64,000 bases of DNA from Maribrevibacterium harenarium (GTDB lineage Bacteria; Pseudomonadota; Gammaproteobacteria; Pseudomonadales; Marinomonadaceae): NCBI RefSeq assembly GCF_006385675.1, contig NZ_VFRR01000005.1, forward strand, positions 1-64,000, in the 5' to 3' direction. Position 1 is the first letter of the stretch. Every line of letters begins with the position of its first letter. Of the stretch, positions 40,784 to 51,093 are shown one piece after another. The translations under genes and the position numbers were made by a program. The notes under the pieces were generated by a model. That model searched no databases, was not told where the DNA came from, and saw only the letters and a list, made by a program, of their open reading frames with translations.

Positions 40784-41722
40784 ATGAACACTGAACAAGA
40801 ACTTGATCAGCCCGTCATTGACTCGGCTCCAAGTATAGATATTGGTCATTTATTACAGTCAAAACGCTTGGAAATGGCGTTTGATTTACAGCATGTTGCC
40901 GCAGAGTTAAAACTCCCAACCTCGCAAGTATCCGCTCTAGAAGCGAACCAATTTGAGCGTTTCCGTTCGTCAACTTTTGCTCGGGGTTATTTGAAATCTT
41001 ACTGTCGCCTATTGAATCTCGATACTAAAGAGATTTTAGCGGCTTTTGACGATCAGCAAGCGGCGGTAGAGCCAACCGTGAAGCCGGTTGATCAGGTGCG
41101 CAAGCAAGCCCAATACGGTGACCCTATGGTCATGTTTATTACCGCTGTAGTAGTGGCGATTATTATCTTTGTCGCCTTCTGGTGGCCAGAGTTCGAGCAG
41201 CAAAGCACCGCTAAGTCAGAATCTCAATCGACTGTGCCTGAGTTATCCGTGGTGACCAATGAACCAGAGCCCATTGACTCAGACACCAGCCCTACGTTAG
41301 CTGAGCTCCCTGAGCTGACTATGCCCGAGTTGGATTTACCTGAAGAAGAAGTGGTTACTGGTTTATCTGCCGAGACTCGCGCTTTGCTAGAGGATGCGGG
41401 TGTAAACACCGAGCAGGTGGTGCAGGCGACAGCAATTCCAGAGCCAGAGCCGGAACAACCAGCTATCGTTGAGCCAGCTTATACTGATGATATCGAAATT
41501 CGCTTTTCGGCAGATTGTTGGACAGAGATTCGCGATAGCAGTGGCCGTATCCTGTTTTCTGGCGTGAAATCATCCGGCAGCTCTTTGACCTTATCTGGTG
41601 TTGCACCTTACCGTGTTGTGCTGGGCTATGTGCCAGGGGTATCAAGTCTTAAGTACAAAGGTGAAGAGTTTGATTACAGTCGTTTTATCCGTAAAGATTT
41701 AGCCCGTTTCGAATTGAAATAA
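40784..41722 (+). CDS. rodZ: RodZ, cytoskeletal cell-shape protein
   Basis: This 312-residue membrane protein links MreB to the elongation machinery. It has a cytoplasmic Cro-like helix-turn-helix domain (about residues 20-85; LLQSKRLEMAFDLQHVAAELKLPTSQVSALEANQFERF), one transmembrane helix (MVMFITAVVVAIIIFVAFWW, about 112-131), an acidic Pro/Glu-rich periplasmic linker and a C-terminal DUF4115 domain (FSADCWTEIRDSSGRILFSG). I chose the ATG at 40784, where the known N-terminal pattern begins and AAGG precedes it. Confidence 0.93.
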   Translation: MNTEQELDQPVIDSAPSIDIGHLLQSKRLEMAFDLQHVAAELKLPTSQVSALEANQFERFRSSTFARGYLKSYCRLLNLDTKEILAAFDDQQAAVEPTVKPVDQVRKQAQYGDPMVMFITAVVVAIIIFVAFWWPEFEQQSTAKSESQSTVPELSVVTNEPEPIDSDTSPTLAELPELTMPELDLPEEEVVTGLSAETRALLEDAGVNTEQVVQATAIPEPEPEQPAIVEPAYTDDIEIRFSADCWTEIRDSSGRILFSGVKSSGSSLTLSGVAPYRVVLGYVPGVSSLKYKGEEFDYSRFIRKDLARFELK

Positions 41723-41731
41723 GAGACCAAT

Positions 41732-42844
41732 ATGCATTTTGAATCTCCAATCAAGCGCCGCCATTCGCGGCAGATAATGGTGGGCAATGTTCCAGTAGGT
41801 GGCGGTGCGCCGATTAGCGTGCAAAGCATGACCAACACAGAAACCTGTGATGTAGATGCCACCGTGGCGCAAATTCGTGCTATTGCAGACGCGGGCGCGG
41901 ACATTGTGCGAGTTTCGATTCCGTCGATGGATGCGGCAGAGGCGTTTAAACATATTCGCCAGCAGGTCGAAGTACCGCTCGTTGCTGATATCCACTTCGA
42001 CTATAAAATCGCGTTAAAAGTGGCCGAGTATGGCGTGGATTGTTTGCGCATTAACCCCGGTAACATCGGTAACAAAGATCGAGTCCGTGCCGTTGTTGAT
42101 TGTGCCCGTGATAAAAACATCCCAATTCGTATCGGTGTTAATGCGGGGTCATTGGAAAAAGATTTACAGAAAAAGTACGGTGAGCCAACACCGGATGCCT
42201 TAGTTGAGTCCGCATTTCGTCAGATCGAATATTTTGATGAGCTGGATTTCCAGGAATTTAAATTAAGCCTGAAGGCTTCAGACATTTTTATGACTGTGGA
42301 AGCCTATCGCAAAATCGCCTCACAAATAGACAATCCACTGCATCTAGGCATTACCGAAGCCGGTGGTTTGCGTTCAGGTACCGTTAAATCTTCTATTGGT
42401 CTTGGTCTGCTCTTGATGGACGGTATTGGTGACACCATTCGGGTGTCTCTGGCGGCGGATCCGGTGCAAGAAATCAAAGTGGGTTGGGATATGTTGCGTA
42501 GTTTGAAACTACGTAGTCGTGGTATTAACTTCATCGCCTGCCCAAGCTGCTCTCGTCAGAATTTTGACGTGATTAAAACGATGAATGAGCTAGAGCAACG
42601 CCTAGATGATGTACGTGTGTCGATGGATGTGGCTGTTATCGGCTGTATCGTTAACGGTCCAGGTGAAGCCAAAGAAGTTGATTTAGGGCTTACCGGTGGC
42701 ACGCCGAATAATTTGGTGTATTTGGATGGCAAACCTGCCAGCAAGTTGAAAAACGATGAGCTGGTAGAGGAATTAGAACGCATGATTCGTGAGAAGGCTG
42801 CTGCAAAAGAGCAAGAGCAAGCGAATCTGATAGCAAAAGCTTAA
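41732..42844 (+). CDS. ispG: IspG (GcpE), 4-hydroxy-3-methylbut-2-enyl-diphosphate synthase
   Basis: This 370-residue [4Fe-4S] enzyme of the MEP isoprenoid pathway converts MEcPP to HMBPP. Recognised by [53 protein letters not shown] and the cluster ligands in [11 protein letters not shown] and [11 protein letters not shown]. It follows rodZ by nine bases. Its Fe-S dependence gives a functional tie to the adjacent assembly genes. Confidence 0.97.
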   Translation: MHFESPIKRRHSRQIMVGNVPVGGGAPISVQSMTNTETCDVDATVAQIRAIADAGADIVRVSIPSMDAAEAFKHIRQQVEVPLVADIHFDYKIALKVAEYGVDCLRINPGNIGNKDRVRAVVDCARDKNIPIRIGVNAGSLEKDLQKKYGEPTPDALVESAFRQIEYFDELDFQEFKLSLKASDIFMTVEAYRKIASQIDNPLHLGITEAGGLRSGTVKSSIGLGLLLMDGIGDTIRVSLAADPVQEIKVGWDMLRSLKLRSRGINFIACPSCSRQNFDVIKTMNELEQRLDDVRVSMDVAVIGCIVNGPGEAKEVDLGLTGGTPNNLVYLDGKPASKLKNDELVEELERMIREKAAAKEQEQANLIAKA

Positions 42845-42856
42845 GGGCTATATCAA

Positions 42857-44131
42857 GTGAGTCGTAAATTACAAGCAATCCGCGGGATGAACGATATTCT
42901 CCCAGGCCAAACGGCAATTTGGCAATATTTAGAAGCCACCGTAGCTGACGTGGTAAAGAGCTACGGCTACCAGCAAATCCGCTTTCCTATTGTTGAGCAC
43001 ACTGAGCTGTTTAAGCGTGGTGTGGGTGAAACCACGGATATCGTTGAAAAAGAAATGTATACCTTCGACGATCGTAACGGTGAGTCTTTAACCTTACGCC
43101 CAGAAGGCACGGCAAGCTGCGTGCGTGCAGCTGACCAAGCGGGTTTGCTTTTCAACCAAACCCAGCGTCTTTGGTATGTGGGCCCCATGTTCCGTTATGA
43201 GCGCCCGCAGAAAGGCCGTTACCGTCAGTTCCACCAGATCGGGGTGGAAACATTCGGTATGTCTACTCCTGATATCGATGCTGAACTGATTATTCTATCG
43301 GCGCGTCTATGGCAGAAACTCGGTTTGTTGGAGCATGTGGAATTGCAGCTGAATACCATCGGTGTGGCAGCGGCTCGGGAAGCCTACAAGCAAGCTTTAG
43401 TGACTTACTTAAGTGACTACCAAGATCAGCTCGATGAGGACAGTCAGCGCCGTTTAACCACAAACCCGCTGCGCATACTGGATTCCAAAGATGAGCGTAC
43501 CCAAGCCGTGTTAGCCGGTGCTCCGTCACTCGAAGATTACATTGACGAAGAATCCCGCGAACACTTTGAGCGCTTGCAGGCATTGTTGACTGCGAATGGT
43601 GTGCCATTTGTTATTAACCGTAAGCTGGTGCGCGGTTTGGATTACTACGGCAAAACTGTGTTTGAGTGGGTGACCACTCATCTTGGTGCCCAGGCAACGG
43701 TCTGTGCTGGCGGGCGTTATGATGGCCTCGTAGAGCAGTTAGGTGGTAAAGCGACTCCTGCTGTCGGTTTTGCTATGGGGATCGAGCGCTTGGTATTACT
43801 GCTAGAAACCTTAAATCTGGTCCCTGAGCAGGCTGCAGACAAAGTAGATATATTCGTAGTCAGTCTCGGCGAACAAGCCGAATTGGCGTCTTCAGTTTTA
43901 GCTGAGCGTCTTCGCAATGAATACGCCGGTTTGACTGTGTTGCGTCATTGTGGTGGTGGTAATTTCAAAAACCAAATGAAAAAAGCCGATCGCTCCGGAG
44001 CTCGCTTTACGCTTATTTTGGGTGAAAACGAAGTAGCGGAGGGTGTTTGCCAAGTCAAAAACATGGCAACGGGTGAGCAGGAAACGATTGCTACTGAACA
44101 GGTAGCCCAATACTTAGCGTCACATTTTTAA
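42857..44131 (+). CDS. hisS: histidyl-tRNA synthetase
   Basis: This 424-residue class II aminoacyl-tRNA synthetase starts with GTG. It has [19 protein letters not shown], motif 2 ([21 protein letters not shown]), the His-specific signature [15 protein letters not shown], and motif 3 [14 protein letters not shown]. The C-terminal anticodon-binding domain follows ([11 protein letters not shown] to the end). The length and position after ispG are typical of gammaproteobacteria. Confidence 0.97.
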   Translation: MSRKLQAIRGMNDILPGQTAIWQYLEATVADVVKSYGYQQIRFPIVEHTELFKRGVGETTDIVEKEMYTFDDRNGESLTLRPEGTASCVRAADQAGLLFNQTQRLWYVGPMFRYERPQKGRYRQFHQIGVETFGMSTPDIDAELIILSARLWQKLGLLEHVELQLNTIGVAAAREAYKQALVTYLSDYQDQLDEDSQRRLTTNPLRILDSKDERTQAVLAGAPSLEDYIDEESREHFERLQALLTANGVPFVINRKLVRGLDYYGKTVFEWVTTHLGAQATVCAGGRYDGLVEQLGGKATPAVGFAMGIERLVLLLETLNLVPEQAADKVDIFVVSLGEQAELASSVLAERLRNEYAGLTVLRHCGGGNFKNQMKKADRSGARFTLILGENEVAEGVCQVKNMATGEQETIATEQVAQYLASHF

Positions 44132-44171
44132 TTGGGTTGTGACCAAGCAAGAGCATTAAGAGGAAGCCTTT

Positions 44172-44813
44172 GTGTCTGAGCTAAGAACTGAAGAAGAACA
44201 AATCGAAGCGTTTAAAAACTGGTGGAAAAAGAACGGCACTTCCCTTGTGTTGGCAGTGGCTGTTGGTGTGGGCGGTTATTTTGGTTGGCAGGCTTGGCAA
44301 ACCAGTCAGGCCAATCATATGGCTGAAGCCTCTTCTTTGTATCAGTCCATGATGCAGTCCGCAGCCGATTTGTCCAAGGAAGAAAATCAAAAATCCGTGC
44401 GCTTCGTTGCAAAACAATTGGCGGATGACTACGCCGATACTGGTTATGCCATGTTTGCTCAGTTGTTGACGGCCCGTGTGGATGCTCAAAATGGTGATTA
44501 CGATGCTGCCTTGGATGCTCTACGCAGTGCGAAAGCAGCAACGGAGGATACTACCTTCAAAGTGATCGCAGACATTCGTATTGCTCGGCTGCTTGCGGAA
44601 CAGAAAAATTATGGCGAGGCGTTGGCTGTTTTAGGTTCGATTAACAACGCTGAGTTTACTTCTTCCGTAGAAGAGCTAAAGGGTGACATTCTGCTCGCTC
44701 AAGGTAAACGGGACGATGCTCGCGCGGCTTATGAAAAGGCTACAAGTAATCTCAACGGTAGTGTGAATCATCCATTATTAGATATTAAATTGAAGGACTT
44801 GGTGAATAGCTAA
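44172..44813 (+). CDS. yfgM: YfgM, ancillary SecYEG translocon subunit / PpiD partner
   Basis: This 213-residue single-pass inner-membrane protein has a periplasmic TPR-like domain. The cytoplasmic N-terminus is RTEEEQIEAFKNWWKKNG, followed by a transmembrane helix (TSLVLAVAVGVGGYFGWQAW, about 19-38), then helical repeats with YADTGYAMFAQLLTARVDAQNGDYDAALDALRSA. It starts with GTG. bamB begins after one base. In E. coli YfgM cooperates with PpiD at the translocon. Confidence 0.93.
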   Translation: MSELRTEEEQIEAFKNWWKKNGTSLVLAVAVGVGGYFGWQAWQTSQANHMAEASSLYQSMMQSAADLSKEENQKSVRFVAKQLADDYADTGYAMFAQLLTARVDAQNGDYDAALDALRSAKAATEDTTFKVIADIRIARLLAEQKNYGEALAVLGSINNAEFTSSVEELKGDILLAQGKRDDARAAYEKATSNLNGSVNHPLLDIKLKDLVNS

Positions 44814-44814
44814 T

Positions 44815-45945
44815 ATGTTGAAAGCTATGACAGCGGCAGTGCTAATCGGCGCTGCTTTATTGCAAGGGTGTGCCGTACAGCGCCCACTTTCAGCACCTAC
44901 TGCGATCGAGAACGAAGTGTACTTGGATACTTCATGGCGTCGTGGTGTTGACGGTCGTGCAGGGGAAGCCAGTGAGCGGTTCAACTTAGTTGCTCAGGAT
45001 GAAAAATTGTACTTCGTCACAGAACATGGCTCTGTATATGGTTTACAGCAAGAAACTGGCCGCCGAGTTGATTATATTCAAACCGACTTTGAGCCTAGCG
45101 CCGGAGTGACGGTGAAAGATGGCACGGCTTATTTTGGTACTTATGATGCCCAACTGGTGGCGGTGTCATTAGAGCAAAAGTCTGTACTATGGGAAAAAAC
45201 ACTGACTTCTGAAATCCTCGCTGAGCCTGCGGTGGCAAACGGTCGTATCGCCGTACAAACCGGAGATGGCTGGTTATCTGTCATCGATGCTCAGTCTGCC
45301 AATACCTTGTGGCGTGATAAAGAAGACTTACCAGCGTTGACCGTGCGTGGCACCAGTGCCCCAGTGATTGTGGGGAACACCCTAATCGCAGGCTTTGCTA
45401 ATGGTACAGTAAATGCCTACAACTTGGTGGATGGTACTAAGCTGTGGTCATTTGAAGTGGGTAAAGCGGAAGGCCGCTATGAGATAGAGCGTCTAACGGA
45501 TGTGAATGGGCGCCTAGTTGTTCGCGATGGTATGGTCTACGCAGTGGCCTACAACGGTACATTGAGTGCGATTAACCTAACTACCGGGCGCGCAGTTTGG
45601 CAACGTAATATTCCGAGTGGCGTCGGTGTTGCACTAGAAAATGATGTACTGATCGCCGTTGAGCAAGACAGCACGGTTCATGCGCTTAACGCAAAAAATG
45701 GCGAAGTCATTTGGCAAAACGAAGAGTTGGTTGGGCGTGAGCTAATCTCTCCGACTTATTTCCGCGATTACGTAGCCGTGGTAGATCGTAGCGGTTACGT
45801 CCACCTACTTGATCGCGATACTGGCAAGGTAAAGGCTTGGTTCTTGGCAGATACTGTGGCTCCTGTTGGAAGTCGTATGGTGTCGAATGGCCAACAATTG
45901 TTTATACTTACGCCAGATTCTAAAATTACAGCCCTCAGCTACTAA
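44815..45945 (+). CDS. bamB: BamB, outer-membrane assembly lipoprotein
   Basis: This 376-residue lipoprotein of the BAM complex has the signal peptide MLKAMTAAVLIGAALLQGC with lipobox LLQGC (Cys19), followed by an eight-bladed beta-propeller with PQQ-like Trp repeats (for example KSVLWEKTL, ANTLWRDKEDLPALTVRGTSAPVI, GEVIWQNEEL). The segment RGTSAPVIV corresponds to the conserved BamA-contact loop. It is coupled to yfgM and precedes der. Confidence 0.96.
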   Translation: MLKAMTAAVLIGAALLQGCAVQRPLSAPTAIENEVYLDTSWRRGVDGRAGEASERFNLVAQDEKLYFVTEHGSVYGLQQETGRRVDYIQTDFEPSAGVTVKDGTAYFGTYDAQLVAVSLEQKSVLWEKTLTSEILAEPAVANGRIAVQTGDGWLSVIDAQSANTLWRDKEDLPALTVRGTSAPVIVGNTLIAGFANGTVNAYNLVDGTKLWSFEVGKAEGRYEIERLTDVNGRLVVRDGMVYAVAYNGTLSAINLTTGRAVWQRNIPSGVGVALENDVLIAVEQDSTVHALNAKNGEVIWQNEELVGRELISPTYFRDYVAVVDRSGYVHLLDRDTGKVKAWFLADTVAPVGSRMVSNGQQLFILTPDSKITALSY

Positions 45946-46025
45946 TTCGTAGCTTTGGCTTTTTGCAAGCGGCTGCCTCTGTGTGAACAGAAGGCGGCCA
46001 CTTTTGTATTTTTATAGGTAAAAAA

Positions 46026-47363
46026 ATGATTCCAGTGATTGCATTGGTCGGTCGACCCAATGTTGGCAAATCCACCTTGTTTAACCGCTTTACCAAGTCG
46101 CGCGATGCCTTGGTGGCGGACTACCCCGGTCTCACCCGTGACCGAAAATACGGTGATGGCAAGATGGGGGAGCACCAGTTTATCGTTATTGATACCGGTG
46201 GTATTACCGGCGATGAGCAAGGAATCGACGAAAAAATGGCCCGCCAGTCACTACTGGCAGTCGAAGAAGCGGATGCGGTTCTGTTTCTGGTGGATGGTCG
46301 TCATGGCCTTAACCCTGCCGATGAAATGATTGCGAACCACCTGCGTCGTAGTAATAAACCTGTCTACCTAGTGGTAAATAAAACTGACGGTATCAATGAA
46401 GATATTGCGCTTGCCGATTTCTACTCCTTGGGACTGGGCGACCTCTATTCTATCGCTGCAGCCCACGGTAAGGGCGTACGTCAGCTGATTGATGTGGTAT
46501 TGGCGCCCTTTATCGAGCAGGTAGAAGCGGCGCGGGAAGCGATCCAAATTGATGCAAAAGGTATCCGCATCGGTGTAATCGGTCGTCCCAATGTGGGCAA
46601 GTCAACCCTAGTGAACCGTATGCTGGGTGAAGATCGTGTAGTAGTGTTCGATATGCCGGGTACGACCCGGGACAGTATCTACATTCCCTACGAGCGTCAT
46701 GGCAAACCTTACACCTTGATTGATACAGCGGGTGTCCGCCGTCGTAAACATGTCAAAGAGGTGGTGGAAAAATTCTCCATTGTTAAGACGCTGCAAGCCA
46801 TTCAAGATGCTAACGTGGTGATTTGTGTGATTGACTCCCACGAAGATCTGGTTGAGCAAGATTTACATATGATTGGCTATGCCTTGGATGCGGGTCGTGG
46901 TTTGGTCATTGCGATTAACAAATGGGATGGTCTGAGCAAAGAAGATCGGGAACACATCAAGAAAGAAGTGGAGCGTCGTTTGGGCTTCGTGCCTTACGCT
47001 AAGGTACACTACATCTCGGCGTTACACGGTACTGGTGTCGGTGATTTATATGACACTATCGAAGAAACCTACGAATCTTGTTACGCCAAATGGACCACAA
47101 ACCGTCTAACGCGCATCCTTGAAGACGCTGTTGCGGAGCATCAACCGCCGATGGTTAAGGGGCGCCGTATCAAACTACGTTACGCTCACCAAGGGGGCTC
47201 TAACCCACCACGAATCGTAGTGCATGGTAATCAGACCGATGCCTTACCAGGTAGCTACAAGCGTTATTTGGAGAACAAGTTCCGCACGGTTTTGAATATT
47301 ACCGGCACACCGATTAGCTTCGAGTTTAAATCGTCGGATAATCCGTTCGCGCCGAAGAAGTAG
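46026..47363 (+). CDS. der: Der (EngA), ribosome-assembly GTPase with two G domains
   Basis: This 445-residue protein has duplicated GTPase domains: [14 protein letters not shown] at about residue 9 with DTGGI and NKTD, and [14 protein letters not shown] at about residue 186 with DTAGVRR and NKWDG. A C-terminal KH-like domain ends near [17 protein letters not shown]. It acts in 50S subunit maturation. An 80-bp gap to bamB holds only a weak stem (about 45967-45997). Confidence 0.97.
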   Translation: MIPVIALVGRPNVGKSTLFNRFTKSRDALVADYPGLTRDRKYGDGKMGEHQFIVIDTGGITGDEQGIDEKMARQSLLAVEEADAVLFLVDGRHGLNPADEMIANHLRRSNKPVYLVVNKTDGINEDIALADFYSLGLGDLYSIAAAHGKGVRQLIDVVLAPFIEQVEAAREAIQIDAKGIRIGVIGRPNVGKSTLVNRMLGEDRVVVFDMPGTTRDSIYIPYERHGKPYTLIDTAGVRRRKHVKEVVEKFSIVKTLQAIQDANVVICVIDSHEDLVEQDLHMIGYALDAGRGLVIAINKWDGLSKEDREHIKKEVERRLGFVPYAKVHYISALHGTGVGDLYDTIEETYESCYAKWTTNRLTRILEDAVAEHQPPMVKGRRIKLRYAHQGGSNPPRIVVHGNQTDALPGSYKRYLENKFRTVLNITGTPISFEFKSSDNPFAPKK

Positions 47364-47370
47364 TACCTAA

Positions 47371-47396
47371 GTAAGCCCCGGAATACCGGGGCTTAC
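47371..47396. terminator. bidirectional terminator between der and the ybaM-like gene
   Basis: GTAAGCCCCGG (47371-47381) and CCGGGGCTTAC (47386-47396) form a perfect 11-bp stem with a 4-nt loop. The stem overlaps the stop codon of the minus-strand micro-gene. T content on either side is only moderate. Confidence 0.75.
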
Positions 47397-47536
47397 TGGT
47401 TCTGCTTGTTCTTAAAATCGTTCAGCACTATCTCCAACGCCTTCACTGCCACGTTAATATCGACCTCGTTGGTCTCGAGTAGCTCGATTAAATCAACCGC
47501 TAGCTTGATATGATCCGGTGCGCTTTCCAAATCCAT
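47393..47536 (-). CDS. small YbaM-like protein (DUF2496), 47 residues
   Basis: The translated protein begins MDLESAPDHIKLAVDLIELL and ends NDFKNKQNQ. It aligns by eye with E. coli YbaM ([20 protein letters not shown] at the start), a small DUF2496 protein of uncertain function. The ATG at 47536 is preceded by GGAGTGATT, a good ribosome-binding site. It is too short for usual ORF cut-offs. It lies convergent to der and ends in the shared terminator. No TM segment or signal is present. Confidence 0.85.
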   Translation of the reverse strand: MDLESAPDHIKLAVDLIELLETNEVDINVAVKALEIVLNDFKNKQNQ

Positions 47537-47648
47537 AATCACTCCTAAAATAAAATGAATCTTAGTATAGGCGAGTAAGGTACAAACCTATATACCTGAC
47601 TAAAATTCTGGGATAATTCCAACATTCCTAATTACCCATAGAGTTACC

Positions 47649-49913
47649 ATGAGCAAACGACATAAAACCGCCCCTGATCTGTTCTCCTATCCTCCCTATT
47701 GGGCGGAGTGTTATGGAGTTGCCCCGTTTTTACCGACGACTCGCGCAGAAATGGATGCCTTAGGCTGGGACAGTTGTGATGTGATTATTGTCACTGGCGA
47801 TGCCTATGTGGATCACCCCAGTTTTGGTATGGCGGTAATGGGGCGGGTGTTAGAAGCTCAAGGCTTTCGGGTAGGTATTATTGACCAGCCGGATTGGCGT
47901 AGTCCTGATGATTTTATGCGTCTTGGGCGTCCGAATCTTTATTTCGGTGTTACCGCAGGCAATATGGACTCTATGATTAACCGCTATACGGCCGATCGTA
48001 AAGTGCGGAATGACGATGCTTACACGCCTTATGGAATGGGGGGCAAGCGTCCAGATCGAGCCGTGATTGTGTATTCACAGCGCTGTAAGCAAGCATTTCA
48101 TGATGTACCTGTAATGATCGGCGGTATCGAGGCTAGTCTGCGTCGTATTGCTCAGTACGACTATTGGGCTGATGAGGTACGTCGTTCGGTATTGATTGAT
48201 TCCACCGCCGATATTTTGCTCTATGGCAACGCCGAGCGAGCGATTATTGAAGTAACCCACGCTCTAGCTGCTGGGAAAACCATGGATGAACTAACCGATG
48301 TGCGGGGAACCACCATAGTGCGCGATACGCCACCGGGTGGTTTTACAGAAATTGATTCGACTCGGGTAGATTGGCCTGGGAAAGTGGATCAAATATACAG
48401 CCCCTACGAATACATTCCAGAAGGAAAGTGTCAGACGGGGGAAAAAGAAGACGACGATGTGATGCCGATCCGCGTGATTCCAGCGCCATTGCGTCGAGGT
48501 AATAAGTTAGACGAGGCGAAAACCTACATTCGTTTGCCGTCATTCGATAAAGTCGCCAAAGACCCGGTGTTATATGCTCACGCGTCCCGGGTATTGCACT
48601 TGGAGTCTAACCCTCACAATGCTCGTGCTTTGATCCAAAAACATGGCAAAAAAGAGATTTGGGTTAACCCGCCACCGATCCCCTTGGAAACGCCAGAAAT
48701 GGATGGAGTATTTGGTTTGCCCTATGCTCGGGTTCCCCATCCGAAGTACAAGAAGGCCCGTATCCCTGCCTACGATATGATCAAAACATCGATCAATATT
48801 ATGCGCGGCTGTTTCGGCGGCTGTACTTTCTGTTCGATTACCGAGCACGAGGGGCGGGTCATTCAGTCCCGCTCCCATGAATCCATTCTCAACGAAATAG
48901 AAGATATTAAAGCCAAAGTGCCGGGTTTCACTGGTCATATTTCCGATCTGGGGGGCCCCACATCCAACATGTACACCTTGAACTGTAAGGATGACGAGAT
49001 TCAAGCATCCTGCCGGAAGTTGTCTTGTGTGTATCCAGAAATTTGCGTCAATCTGAAAACCGATCATAGTGCGACCACAGAGCTTTACCGTAAAGCGCGA
49101 GCGGTCGAGGGTGTTCACACGGTTTCTATTGCCTCTGGCTTGCGTTATGACCTAGCGGTAGAAGATCCAGAATATGTACGGGAGTTGGTCACCTATCATG
49201 TGGGAGGTTTGCTGAAAATCGCCCCAGAACACTCTGAGGAAGGTACCCTGGCGAAAATGATGAAGCCAGGCATGGGAACCTACGATCGCTTTAAACGCAT
49301 GTTTGATAAGTTTTCTCGGGAAGCCGGCAAAACCCAGCATTTGATTCCTTACTTTATCGCGGCTCACCCAGGTAGTTCCGATGAAGATATGTTGAACTTG
49401 GCGCTTTGGCTAAAGAAAAACGACTTCAAACCCGATCAGGTACAAACCTTCTATCCGTCGCCCATGTCCTTAGCCACTGCCATGTACCACTCGGGCAAGA
49501 ATCCACTGGGCAAAGTGACTTATAAAAGTGAAAACGTAGAGACCGCTAAAGATTATGATACTCGCACAGTGCATAAGGGCTTTTTACGCTACCACGACCC
49601 GAAAAACTGGCCAGCGCTGCGTGATACCTTAAAGAAAATGGGACGCGCCGATTTGATCGGTCATGGGGCGAATAAACTGGTTCCCCCAGAAGAGGAAGAT
49701 AAGCGTCATGGTCGCCGCCCGGTAAAAGCCAAACCGGGCCAGCAAACCGGCGCGTCACACAGCTCTAATCGACCAACCAACGAAAAAAATCGGGAAGCCG
49801 AGCGTCGGCGTCAAAAACAAAGCGGTGGGAATAGCAGCGTTGTGGCAACGAGCAACAAACCCGCAGCGCCAAGACCTAGCGGAAGCAAGAGTAAATCAAG
49901 AAAATCACGTTAA
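47649..49913 (+). CDS. ygiQ: YgiQ-family radical SAM protein
   Basis: The protein has 754 residues. The N-terminal domain ([40 protein letters not shown]) resembles a cobalamin-binding-like fold but lacks a clear cobalamin His motif. The radical SAM site is [19 protein letters not shown] (Cx3Cx2C). A basic, Lys/Arg/Ser-rich low-complexity tail covers roughly the last 80 residues. The family is widely conserved and its reaction is unknown to me. It stands alone between the ybaM-like gene and an outer-membrane protein gene. Confidence 0.93.
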   Translation: MSKRHKTAPDLFSYPPYWAECYGVAPFLPTTRAEMDALGWDSCDVIIVTGDAYVDHPSFGMAVMGRVLEAQGFRVGIIDQPDWRSPDDFMRLGRPNLYFGVTAGNMDSMINRYTADRKVRNDDAYTPYGMGGKRPDRAVIVYSQRCKQAFHDVPVMIGGIEASLRRIAQYDYWADEVRRSVLIDSTADILLYGNAERAIIEVTHALAAGKTMDELTDVRGTTIVRDTPPGGFTEIDSTRVDWPGKVDQIYSPYEYIPEGKCQTGEKEDDDVMPIRVIPAPLRRGNKLDEAKTYIRLPSFDKVAKDPVLYAHASRVLHLESNPHNARALIQKHGKKEIWVNPPPIPLETPEMDGVFGLPYARVPHPKYKKARIPAYDMIKTSINIMRGCFGGCTFCSITEHEGRVIQSRSHESILNEIEDIKAKVPGFTGHISDLGGPTSNMYTLNCKDDEIQASCRKLSCVYPEICVNLKTDHSATTELYRKARAVEGVHTVSIASGLRYDLAVEDPEYVRELVTYHVGGLLKIAPEHSEEGTLAKMMKPGMGTYDRFKRMFDKFSREAGKTQHLIPYFIAAHPGSSDEDMLNLALWLKKNDFKPDQVQTFYPSPMSLATAMYHSGKNPLGKVTYKSENVETAKDYDTRTVHKGFLRYHDPKNWPALRDTLKKMGRADLIGHGANKLVPPEEEDKRHGRRPVKAKPGQQTGASHSSNRPTNEKNREAERRRQKQSGGNSSVVATSNKPAAPRPSGSKSKSRKSR

Positions 49914-50042
49914 TCTGATTTTTGACCGGTGACGTACACAGTAGTCTATTGGCGGCGCTACCACGCCGCTTATCCCAAAACTAAGGAAGCACCATCGGCT
50001 TTGCGTTACGATGGAATGACTGACTAAGGAGATGCAATCACC

Positions 50043-51050
50043 ATGTGGATATCAAGACAGGCCCAAGCTGGTGTCGCGGCTTTATTACTAAGCGGTGGCG
50101 TAGCCGCAAGTGACGGGAATAAGTTTGCTTTCGCCCCTGTATTCGCTTACGACCCTGTATTCGAAACCATTCTCGGGGCTGCCTTATTCTCTTACCCTGA
50201 TGAAGACAAAGTAAAACCCGGCGAGAAAATATTTCGCCAAGGTTTTTTTATGGGCACCTTCGATGGTTATGTACGCTTAGCAGCGATTGAAAACCGTACT
50301 TACCAAGATCAGCGGCAACGCAAATTAGTTGTCAGTTTAAACAATTTTTTTGACTACGAATTTCCCGATGGAAGTGACGAATACGAGCGCTTTGATCGCT
50401 TGCAAGCCAGTATTGGCAGCGAATGGTCATTCCCTCTCAAAGATCACAAAGATTGGTCTTGGTTCTATGGTGTGCGTCTGGAAACCGAGCAACATGACCG
50501 AGATGGGGGCTTCACTAAAGGATACCCTAGCATCGGAATTCAACGAGATCGTCGTGATCGCTCCATTAACACCAGCGCCGGTGATATGTTCTCCACCCGA
50601 ACCAGTGTGTTGCCGGATGCCCTACATTCCCAAGCTATTGGTGATCCAGGCTGGTTAGTACAAGCCGATTACCGACACTACCAGGCAGTATTCTCTGAGT
50701 CGGTACTGGCTTCACGTATTGAGGCGGAAGCAAGTGACGGTAACGTCTTTACTTCTTCTTTGGGCGGCTCGAACCAATTACGTGGTTATGTGAATGATCG
50801 CTATGAAGGAGATGCCAAACTGGCCGGCCAGTTAGAGTTGCGCTTTCCTATCTGGAAATGGATTTCTGGGGCAACCTTTATCGAGACCGGCACTTTACAG
50901 ATGGATGGAGAGTGGGAAACGTTAACCAATGGTGGCTTGGGTCTGCGCTTTGGCCTACCACCAGATGGCGCAATGAAACTGCGCTTCGACTACGGTATTG
51001 CCGAAAATGGCGATAGCGAAGTGTACGTCAACTTCAATCAAGCGTTCTAA
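50043..51050 (+). CDS. Omp85/BamA-type outer-membrane beta-barrel without POTRA domains
   Basis: The precursor has 335 residues, with an N-terminal signal-like stretch (QAGVAALLLSGGVAASDG). The remainder is barrel-like, with alternating aromatic strands. The C-terminal half has the surface-antigen hallmark GGSNQLRGYVNDRYEGDAKLAGQLELRFPIW (LRGY loop, then paired strands), and it ends with a terminal aromatic, VNFNQAF. No POTRA region is present, so it is a stand-alone barrel of the bacterial surface antigen class. AAGGAGATG precedes the ATG. Function unknown; outer-membrane location is the main inference. Confidence 0.75.
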   Translation: MWISRQAQAGVAALLLSGGVAASDGNKFAFAPVFAYDPVFETILGAALFSYPDEDKVKPGEKIFRQGFFMGTFDGYVRLAAIENRTYQDQRQRKLVVSLNNFFDYEFPDGSDEYERFDRLQASIGSEWSFPLKDHKDWSWFYGVRLETEQHDRDGGFTKGYPSIGIQRDRRDRSINTSAGDMFSTRTSVLPDALHSQAIGDPGWLVQADYRHYQAVFSESVLASRIEAEASDGNVFTSSLGGSNQLRGYVNDRYEGDAKLAGQLELRFPIWKWISGATFIETGTLQMDGEWETLTNGGLGLRFGLPPDGAMKLRFDYGIAENGDSEVYVNFNQAF

Positions 51051-51093
51051 CTTTAAAAGCACACTATCTATAGATAGGTATAGGGCGGAGCAT

